Positions 1-4,169 of a DNA stretch of 5,581 nucleotides are shown piece after piece. The notes below the pieces were generated by a model. It had not been told where the DNA came from. It was given only the letters and a program-made list of their open reading frames with translations, and made no database searches. Position numbers and translations under genes: made by a program. How positions within the stretch are numbered: the stretch's first letter is position 1; the number at the start of each line of letters is the position of its first letter. The stretch covers positions 1-5,581 of the forward strand of contig LCJJ01000036.1 in assembly GCA_000999175.1 (NCBI GenBank), written 5' to 3'. The stretch comes from Parcubacteria group bacterium GW2011_GWB1_44_7. Lineage in GTDB: Bacteria > Patescibacteria > Paceibacteria > UBA9973 > DSPV01.

Positions 1-672
1 GTGAACTGGTGCACGAAACACCAGACTTCCCTCTCTGATGTTGAAACAGAAACTATTGAAAAAAATGACAAATTATATTATATAAAATACGGGCCATTCA
101 CGGTGGCAACCGTACGCCCCGAAACTATTTTTGGCGATGTCGCGATCGCAGTAAACCCCGCCGACACACGCTATCAAAAGTTCATCGGGCAAACAGTAGA
201 CGTGCAACACCCCGAAGGTGTACTTTCGCTTGTCGTCATTGGCGACGAAGAAGTCGACCCGACGTTCGGCACTGGCGCGCTCAAAATCACGCCCGCACAC
301 GACCACAACGACTTCCGCATGTCGGAAACGCACAATCTTCCGCGCGTGGAAGTCATTGATCAATTTGGTAAGCTCAACGACAAAACAGGGAAATATGCAG
401 GAATGAAAATCGCCGAAGCGCGAACGAACGTGGTGGAAGATTTACAAACACTCGGTCTCATTGAAAAAATTGAGGACTACACCCACGCAGTACCGACCTG
501 CTACAAATGCAGTACGACGATAGAACCACGCGTGATGCCACAGTGGTTTGTAAAAATGGCACCACTTGCAAAAATGGCGGCCAATGCGGTACGCGCGGAA
601 AAAATACGCTTCATCCCCGACAACTTTGATCTGTACAAAATGCAACACGGGTACTCTCGACACAGACCATAA
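1..672 (+). CDS. valS: Valyl-tRNA synthetase, 5' part (partial at left edge, frame broken near 630)
   Basis: ValS charges tRNA-Val with valine in the cytoplasm. The reading frame is already open at base 1, so the initial GTG is an internal valine codon and the HIGH-containing N-terminus lies outside the window. The fragment begins at the zinc/editing-domain boundary (VNWC...ALSD-like) and covers the CP1 editing domain: TVRPET at residues 37-42, GTGALKITPAHDHNDF at 90-105, and the return to the catalytic core with the IEPRVMPQWFVKM stretch near 174-186. It then reads FIPDNFD (about 204-210), where ValS should continue into the Rossmann-fold segment containing W-x-x-x-I-R-D-W-x-I-S-R-Q and W-G-x-R-I-P. 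Instead the frame yields about 13 unrelated residues and a TAA at 670-672. Homology resumes in frame 2 from about 629. The family call is certain; the true coding in this frame ends near 630. Confidence 0.93.
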   Translation: MNWCTKHQTSLSDVETETIEKNDKLYYIKYGPFTVATVRPETIFGDVAIAVNPADTRYQKFIGQTVDVQHPEGVLSLVVIGDEEVDPTFGTGALKITPAHDHNDFRMSETHNLPRVEVIDQFGKLNDKTGKYAGMKIAEARTNVVEDLQTLGLIEKIEDYTHAVPTCYKCSTTIEPRVMPQWFVKMAPLAKMAANAVRAEKIRFIPDNFDLYKMQHGYSRHRP

Positions 673-1549
673 GGCGGGTGACGCGTGCCCCTCGTGTGGC
701 GCACCACTCACGCCGGAAACCGACACCTTTGACACATGGTTCTCCTCTGGACAGTGGCCTTTGCTTGCCCTCGGATACCCTGAGAAGCGCGATTTGGGCT
801 TCTATCCGACGGATGTTATGGAAACGGGTCGAGACCTCATTTTCAGGTGGATTCCGCGCATGGTCATTTTTGGACTTTATCTCACGGACGAGGTTCCATT
901 CCGCACCGTGTACCTCCATGGCATGGTGAACGACAAGCACGGCAAAAAAATGTCCAAGAGTAAGGGTAACGTCGTCTCCCCTATCGACTTGACCTCCAAA
1001 TACAGTGCGGATGCACTTCGTATTGCGCTCGTCATTGGCAATACGCCAGGCAACGACCTCTCGCTCGCCGAGGACAAAATAAAAGGCTACAAACATTTCT
1101 GTAACAAAATCTGGAACGCAACGCGATTCGTACTCGCGAACGCGGGCGACACCACACTTGAGACACCGAAACCTGCGTTCACACCGCGCGATGAGGAAAT
1201 TTTGAAAGAATTCAACGTTGCCATCACAAGCATTACCGCGCACTACGAAAACTTTCGTTTCCACCTCGCAGGCGAAGAACTTTATCATTACTTCTGGAAG
1301 ACATTTGCTGATATAATTATCGAGGAGATGAAACCGCGCCTCGCTATTAACGCGAAACACCGCGGAGCAGACGCGGAAGTGCACGGAAGCGATAGGCAAG
1401 CGGCAGAGTGGCTTCTCCTCCACATCCTCGCGACGGCAATCAAAATGCTCCACCCATTTATCCCCTTCGTGACCGAAGAGCTCTGGGATATGTTACCGCG
1501 CAATAAAAAAACACTTCTCATTATTGAATCATGGCCGACTTCATTGTAG
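629..1549 (+). CDS. valS: Valyl-tRNA synthetase, 3' part (zinc ribbon, KMSKS, anticodon-binding domain)
   Basis: This is the continuation of valS in the +2 frame. The frame is open from before 566, but family-like sequence starts only at ICTKC (from 629). In order it shows a zinc ribbon (CTKC coded at 632-643 and CPSC about 15 residues later), the FDTWFSSGQWPLLALG core motif, FYPTDVMETGRDLIFRW, YLHGMV, the catalytic KMSKS loop (947-961), and the helical anticodon-binding domain (HFCNKIWNATRFVL through LHPFIPFVTEELW). It ends with IIESWPTSL and a TAG at 1547-1549, directly after the anticodon domain. The C-terminal tRNA-binding coiled-coil arm of E. coli-type ValS is absent, as I recall for many CPR enzymes. 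The last 19 nt overlap prsW, implying translational coupling. Together with the 5' part this is one gene that as written cannot give an intact enzyme. An automated caller might start it at ATG 566, but residues encoded before about 629 are not ValS-like. Confidence 0.93.
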   Translation: MCTKCNTGTLDTDHKAGDACPSCGAPLTPETDTFDTWFSSGQWPLLALGYPEKRDLGFYPTDVMETGRDLIFRWIPRMVIFGLYLTDEVPFRTVYLHGMVNDKHGKKMSKSKGNVVSPIDLTSKYSADALRIALVIGNTPGNDLSLAEDKIKGYKHFCNKIWNATRFVLANAGDTTLETPKPAFTPRDEEILKEFNVAITSITAHYENFRFHLAGEELYHYFWKTFADIIIEEMKPRLAINAKHRGADAEVHGSDRQAAEWLLLHILATAIKMLHPFIPFVTEELWDMLPRNKKTLLIIESWPTSL

Positions 1550-2307
1550 CGTTGGAACCATTGGGGATCGCCCTTGCGGGAGGTGTTTTTCCGGCGCTTT
1601 TATGGCTTTGGTTTTGGCTCAAAGAGGACTACAAATCACCCGAACCAACAGGGCTCATTGCGCTTTGTTTTGCGGGCGGCATGCTCGTTATTTGCCTTGT
1701 CTTCCCTGTTGAGAAATTTGTGGTGACCGTGCTCCCGTCGATACTGGATACGTTGCGCGCATTCAACACAGAGCAACTTTTCATATTCCTTCCTCCCGAA
1801 AAAATTCAAACAATTCTCTTGGCGGGGGTTGAGGAGACTGCAAAGTATGCCGTGGCATTCTTTATCGTATTTCAAAGCAGGCATTTTGATGAACCCATTG
1901 ACGCAGTTATTTACCTCATTACTGCCGCACTGGGATTTGCCGCTGTCGAAAACACATTGTACCTCCTCAAAGACATCACCTCACACGAGGGTGTGCTGTA
2001 CGCGGCTACCAATACCAACCTGCGCTTCCTTGGATCAACGGTTATTCACACGATTAGCTCAGCAATCGTTGGGCTTACGGTTGCATTTTCCTTCTACTAT
2101 GCGCGATCGTGGAAAATTATCACAACAACAATCGGAATTATCTCCGCAACCCTCTTGCATGCATATTTTAATTTATCTATAATGGAGGTAAACGGAACGG
2201 CGGATATTTTAGCAGTATTCTCTCGTTACTGGATAGGGATTGTCGGAATTATTATATTATTAGAACTCGTCAAACGCTTAAAACCACAACCGGTCACAAC
2301 GCCATGA
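1531..2307 (+). CDS. prsW: PrsW-family intramembrane metalloprotease-like protein
   Basis: This is a 258-residue polytopic membrane protein with about seven hydrophobic segments (roughly 8-30, 41-60, 93-115, 122-146, 164-191, 195-218, 224-249). It carries the ordered PrsW signatures: EETAK (101-105, the EExxK motif), GFAAVEN (135-141), an R165...H173 pair (RFLGSTVIH), and HAYFN (210-214, HxxxN). Bacillus PrsW performs site-1 cleavage of the anti-sigma factor RsiW at the membrane; the family also resembles CAAX-type proteases. All motif residues are present, so activity is plausible, but the substrate here is unknown and no anti-sigma/sigma pair is seen in the window. The ATG at 1531 lies inside the end of valS (19-nt overlap) with no Shine-Dalgarno visible, so translation is probably coupled. 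The stop overlaps hsp20 in an ATGA junction. The family call is strong; the symbol is by family, not by proven orthology. Confidence 0.9.
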   Translation: MADFIVALEPLGIALAGGVFPALLWLWFWLKEDYKSPEPTGLIALCFAGGMLVICLVFPVEKFVVTVLPSILDTLRAFNTEQLFIFLPPEKIQTILLAGVEETAKYAVAFFIVFQSRHFDEPIDAVIYLITAALGFAAVENTLYLLKDITSHEGVLYAATNTNLRFLGSTVIHTISSAIVGLTVAFSFYYARSWKIITTTIGIISATLLHAYFNLSIMEVNGTADILAVFSRYWIGIVGIIILLELVKRLKPQPVTTP

Positions 2308-2759
2308 AGCAATCTTTTTTTGAACGTATTACGGGAACCGTCAGCCTTAAAAACAATAAAAACGGAGGTGACCTTATCCCTGAAGAAAACACAGGGTCCG
2401 CACACTCATGGGCAAGCGACGAGCCCGTTGACGGCGAGCTTTCAGTAGATGTATACCAAACCGACGAAGCAATCGTTATCCAAGCCATGGTCGCCGGCGT
2501 CCCCGCAGAAGACCTCTCTATTTCCGTCACGCGCGAGCTCGTCACGATCAAAGGCGAACGCGGGGCTCCCGCCGGTATCGCCGGTGAAAATTATTTCTAT
2601 AAAGAGCTGTACTGGGGGGCATTTTCCCGTACAATTCTCCTTCCTCAAGAAATCGAGACCGAGGAAGTGACCGCAACCGAACGACATGGACTTCTCACAA
2701 TTACTCTCCCCAAGATAGATAAAGCGAAGGTCCAAAAAGTGAAGATTAAGTCGTTGTAA
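2304..2759 (+). CDS. Small heat shock protein, Hsp20/alpha-crystallin family
   Basis: This 151-residue protein is a typical bacterial sHSP size. A short hydrophilic N-terminal arm with an MKQSFFERI start (1-43) is followed by an alpha-crystallin domain (about 44-138). The domain begins GELSVDVYQTDEAIVIQA, continues through AGVPAEDLSISV and the FYKELYWGAFSRTILLP strand region (97-114), and ends with the hallmark GLLTITLPK (129-137). A short basic tail, KVQKVKIKSL, contains a V-x-I pattern near 146-148 that may act as the I-x-I/V oligomer-docking motif. Such proteins are ATP-independent holdases that keep unfolding proteins soluble. The ATG at 2304 overlaps the prsW stop (ATGA), and no Shine-Dalgarno precedes it, so it is likely translated by coupling. 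It is the last gene of the + strand block, followed after 34 nt by a strong hairpin. No CIRCE-like element or own promoter was seen. Confidence 0.94.
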   Translation: MKQSFFERITGTVSLKNNKNGGDLIPEENTGSAHSWASDEPVDGELSVDVYQTDEAIVIQAMVAGVPAEDLSISVTRELVTIKGERGAPAGIAGENYFYKELYWGAFSRTILLPQEIETEEVTATERHGLLTITLPKIDKAKVQKVKIKSL

Positions 2760-2793
2760 GAAACATCTGACAATCGACATGCAACAATTTACC

Positions 2794-2826
2794 AAGGAAC
2801 CCACACGCTTCGCGTGTGGGTTCCTT
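2794..2826. terminator. Perfect 15-bp hairpin between convergent hsp20 and tRNA-Phe
   Basis: Arms 2794-2808 and 2812-2826 are exact reverse complements around a 3-nt loop. The apex reads GCGAAGC on the - strand, a sequence known to make an exceptionally stable mini-hairpin. It sits 34 nt after the hsp20 stop and 4 nt beyond the encoded CCA of tRNA-Phe, between two converging transcripts, so it probably works in both directions. Neither side has a real T-run (AATTTGG on +, GGTAAATTG on -), so termination efficiency is uncertain. Confidence 0.75.
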
Positions 2827-2830
2827 AATT

Positions 2831-2906
2831 TGGTGCCGAGGACCAGGATCGAACTGGTGACCCCACGCTCTTCAGGCGTATGCTCTACCAACTGAGCTAC
2901 CTCGGC
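2831..2906 (-). tRNA. tRNA-Phe (anticodon GAA), CCA encoded
   Basis: The reverse complement folds as a full cloverleaf. The acceptor stem is GCCGAGG/CCTCGGC, followed by T8-A9 and a D arm GCTC-loop-GAGC. The anticodon stem TACGC/GCGTG encloses loop CTGAAGA, giving anticodon GAA at 2871-2873, which reads Phe codons UUC/UUU. A 5-nt variable loop and the T arm ACCAG-TTCGATC-CTGGT follow. The discriminator is A (2834) and the terminal CCA is encoded (2831-2833), giving 76 nt in all. It lies downstream of the 95-residue membrane protein gene on the same strand, with 58 nt between them. Confidence 0.97.
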
Positions 2907-2911
2907 ATTCA

Positions 2912-2938
2912 TGTTGAATTTTTTCAAAAAATTCAACA
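2912..2938. repeat. AT-rich perfect palindrome upstream of tRNA-Phe
   Basis: Arms 2912-2924 and 2926-2938 (13 nt each) are exact reverse complements around a single central base (2925). In RNA the realistic fold is a stem of about 10 bp with a small A/U loop. It lies between the stop of the 95-residue gene (2965) and the 5' end of tRNA-Phe (2906), both on the - strand. It could be a weak terminator for the former, a processing signal for the tRNA leader, or a protein-binding operator. No T-run follows it on the - strand. Confidence 0.6.
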
Positions 2939-2964
2939 ACAACTGACAGAATTGTTCTCTTTTC

Positions 2965-3252
2965 TTACATTCCCACCAAATTTTTCAATGTCTGTACGTC
3001 GGTGGGAATAGCTCCCGCTTTCCCCTCAATACTTTGCAAGAAATCGAATGATGACTTGATTGTTTTTGTATACTTTTGGATCGTTGGCTGGAAATAATAA
3101 TACACGCCAAATATTGAGCCGAGAATGACCGCCCAATACAGTACGGTCAGAATCGAGCTTACTCGCTGAGAACGGCGCAGGGCACGAAGCATTTTATTGT
3201 TTTCACGCGACAATTCCAAAAGCTCGTTCATCTCCCGTGTATCAATTTCCAT
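2965..3252 (-). CDS. Small single-pass membrane protein with N-terminal coiled-coil-like helix
   Basis: This is a 95-residue hypothetical protein. Residues 1-31 are charged and helix-prone (MEIDTREMNELLELSREN, then a basic LRALRRSQR stretch). Residues about 33-54 form one hydrophobic span rich in aromatic residues (ILTVLYWAVILGSIFGVYYY), and the remainder is a polar tail. The basic cluster just before the span predicts N-terminus in the cytoplasm and the tail outside. Small proteins of this layout are, from memory, frequent in Parcubacteria and have no assigned role. The ATG at 3252 is preceded by a sigma70-like promoter whose -10 ends 6 nt upstream, and there is no Shine-Dalgarno, so a leaderless message is likely. 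The function is unknown. The gene is supported by its coherent hydrophobicity layout, promoter, and flanking structure elements. Confidence 0.82.
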   Translation of the reverse strand: MEIDTREMNELLELSRENNKMLRALRRSQRVSSILTVLYWAVILGSIFGVYYYFQPTIQKYTKTIKSSFDFLQSIEGKAGAIPTDVQTLKNLVGM

Positions 3253-3258
3253 GGTTAC

Positions 3259-3286
3259 AATATATCAGTTTTTCGCCAAAGATCAA
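3259..3286 (-). promoter_or_regulatory. Sigma70-like promoter of the 95-residue membrane protein gene, leaderless geometry
   Basis: On the - strand a -35 box TTGATC (3281-3286) and a -10 box TATATT (3259-3264) are separated by 16 nt. Only 6 nt (GTAACC) lie between the -10 box and the ATG at 3252, so initiation at the usual 6-8 nt downstream falls on or next to the A of ATG. There is no room for a Shine-Dalgarno site. Confidence 0.6.
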
Positions 3287-3307
3287 AGTGTGGTCGTTCA
3301 AGAACAA

Positions 3308-3339
3308 TTAAACCCAGACTGGAAGCAATCTGGGTTTAA
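3308..3339 (-). terminator. Hairpin after the zinc-finger gene, probable terminator
   Basis: Arms 3308-3318 and 3329-3339 pair over 11 bp with a 10-nt loop; the core is a CCCAGA/TCTGGG stem flanked by A/T pairs. It begins 3 nt past the stop of the small Cys-rich gene (stop at 3343-3345, - strand). On that strand it ends in GGGTTTAATTGTTCTT, a moderately U-rich tract. It separates that gene from the independent promoter of the next one. Confidence 0.68.
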
Positions 3340-3342
3340 AAA

Positions 3343-3522
3343 TCAAATTCTTTCATGGCTTGCCTTTTCTCTCGAATCTCTTTCCTTTTGAAACTCTTGA
3401 GATCGTTTCTTTATTGAAGCGTTCTTGTAACATCCCTCATTACAGTAAGGGATTTTTTCCACTTGAATATATCCCCTCTCCAGAATAATATCATGCGTAC
3501 ATTCTCCACATGCTAAACTCAT
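3343..3522 (-). CDS. Small Cys4 zinc-finger-like protein
   Basis: This hypothetical protein has 59 residues when started at ATG 3522 (MSLACGECT...). That start is chosen because a strong Shine-Dalgarno AAGGAG (3529-3534) lies 6 nt before it; an ATG 24 nt upstream (3546) would place this site inside the coding region. Four cysteines form a CGEC pair (residues 5 and 8) and a CNEGC pair (27 and 31), so C-x2-C-x18-C-x3-C. This is a plausible single zinc-binding knuckle of the ribbon or treble-clef kind. The rest, about 32-59, is highly charged and lysine/glutamate/arginine-rich with no hydrophobic span (KKRSQEFQKERDSREKASHE), suggesting a soluble cytoplasmic helix that might contact nucleic acid. 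It has its own promoter and a terminator-like hairpin, so it is probably a monocistronic unit. I do not recognise a named family. Confidence 0.8.
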   Translation of the reverse strand: MSLACGECTHDIILERGYIQVEKIPYCNEGCYKNASIKKRSQEFQKERDSREKASHERI

Positions 3523-3528
3523 GACACT

Positions 3529-3534
3529 CTCCTT
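3529..3534 (-). promoter_or_regulatory. Strong Shine-Dalgarno site that decides the start of the Cys4 protein
   Basis: AAGGAG on the - strand, within AAAAGGAGAG, is 6 nt from ATG 3522. It is the only clear Shine-Dalgarno site found for any start in the window, and it argues against the upstream ATG at 3546. Confidence 0.85.
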
Positions 3535-3559
3535 TTGTGTATACAAAATCCCACTTAAA

Positions 3560-3588
3560 ATAATATCTTAAAAGCACGAAAATAGCAA
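3560..3588 (-). promoter_or_regulatory. Sigma70-like promoter of the Cys4 zinc-finger gene
   Basis: On the - strand TTGCTA (3583-3588) and TATTAT (3560-3565) are separated by exactly 17 nt. Transcription would start near 3553, leaving a leader of about 30 nt that contains the AAGGAG site. The promoter lies just downstream of the stop codon of the DUF2238 gene. Confidence 0.65.
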
Positions 3589-3593
3589 TTGCC

Positions 3594-4157
3594 CTACTTC
3601 CCATCAATCATCTCTTTTAACTTAACCTCTCCCAAGGGAGCATCATTCGCGCTAATTTTAAAACTCTCTTTTAATTCTTGCATAAAATGCTTGTTGTATT
3701 TCCAGTTAATCATAAATATAATGAGCATCGCCAACAATGCTCCGAGCCCCGCCACGAGCATGTCCTTTTGAGCGTCCCAGATGTCCCCCTGCGCACCCAA
3801 GAAAGCAATACCCGCCGCAGACCCGACGTTCAACACCGCAAGCCATTCAATAATTTCGTAAATTGCCGAAAACGAAAGTGTCACATCGAGAGGCAGATAA
3901 TAGCCCCAGAACCCTTTGACTCTGGTGATACGCACGAATATCTCCCGAATAGGATATGCAAGAAGAAAGCCGAAAGAAAACAAGGTGTACGAAACATTCG
4001 ATAATTTGAAATAACGCCCCGTTATGATGATGAGGGGAACGAAAATAAAGACCAAGTAATTTTCCAACAACCAGTCATGAGGAAATACTGGGTTGATGGT
4101 GGCCCAAACCCATATCGCCGCAAAAATTGCGCACAATATTTTTTGATATCTGGACAT
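3594..4157 (-). CDS. DUF2238/YjdF-like integral membrane protein, apparently lacking the central family block
   Basis: This 187-residue protein has about five hydrophobic segments (near 7-23, 34-50, 53-70, 85-108, 134-152) and a polar C-terminal tail. The second half fits DUF2238, the family of E. coli inner-membrane protein YjdF: SAIYEIIEWLAVL (97-109), then FLGAQGDIWDAQKDM (119-133), matching the family pattern F-L-G-T-Q-G-x-x-W-D-T-Q-x-D-M. The first 66 residues (INPVFPHDWLLENY..., RYFKLSNVSYTLF) also fit. From memory, the family has between these parts about 40 residues holding G-G-H-Y-T-Y-A and an R-N-x-Y-D-R-x-G-H-x-x-Q-G block; here FGFLLA (62-67) runs straight into YPIREI. The molecular function is unknown family-wide. 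The ATG at 4157 lies 12 nt after the stop of the upstream gene on the same strand, with no Shine-Dalgarno, suggesting cotranscription. The family assignment is good; whether the loss is natural is open. Confidence 0.82.
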   Translation of the reverse strand: MSRYQKILCAIFAAIWVWATINPVFPHDWLLENYLVFIFVPLIIITGRYFKLSNVSYTLFSFGFLLAYPIREIFVRITRVKGFWGYYLPLDVTLSFSAIYEIIEWLAVLNVGSAAGIAFLGAQGDIWDAQKDMLVAGLGALLAMLIIFMINWKYNKHFMQELKESFKISANDAPLGEVKLKEMIDGK

Positions 4158-4169
4158 AATAAAATGGTA

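Noticed and set aside
566..628. ATG at 566 as the start of a separate C-terminal ValS protein
   Set aside because: Residues coded in this frame before 629 are a shadow of the real frame-1 ValS sequence, there is no SD site, and a protein starting here would lack HIGH and the editing domain.
625..645. Programmed ribosomal frameshift in valS
   Set aside because: A shift would restore the frame but not the missing core residues around I-S-R-Q, and there is no convincing slippery heptamer with a downstream structure.
611..1453. Long 280-codon - strand open frame opposite valS
   Set aside because: It is antisense to strongly conserved ValS motifs (FDTWFSS, KMSKS, anticodon domain). Its translation has no domain-like character, and its openness follows from the codon use of the real gene.
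1829..2182. 117-codon + strand frame inside prsW
   Set aside because: It is an overlapping frame of a gene whose four PrsW motifs are intact; no motif of its own.
2442..2942. 166-codon - strand open frame running through tRNA-Phe and antisense to hsp20
   Set aside because: Its N-terminal part (EVAQLVEHTPEERG) is simply translated tRNA, a well-known spurious annotation, and the rest is antisense to the clearly coding Hsp20 gene.
4158..4169. TACCAT box 6 nt before the DUF2238 ATG as a second leaderless promoter
   Set aside because: It overlaps the stop codon of the upstream gene, matches the -10 consensus only partly, and has no acceptable -35 box. Simple cotranscription is more likely.
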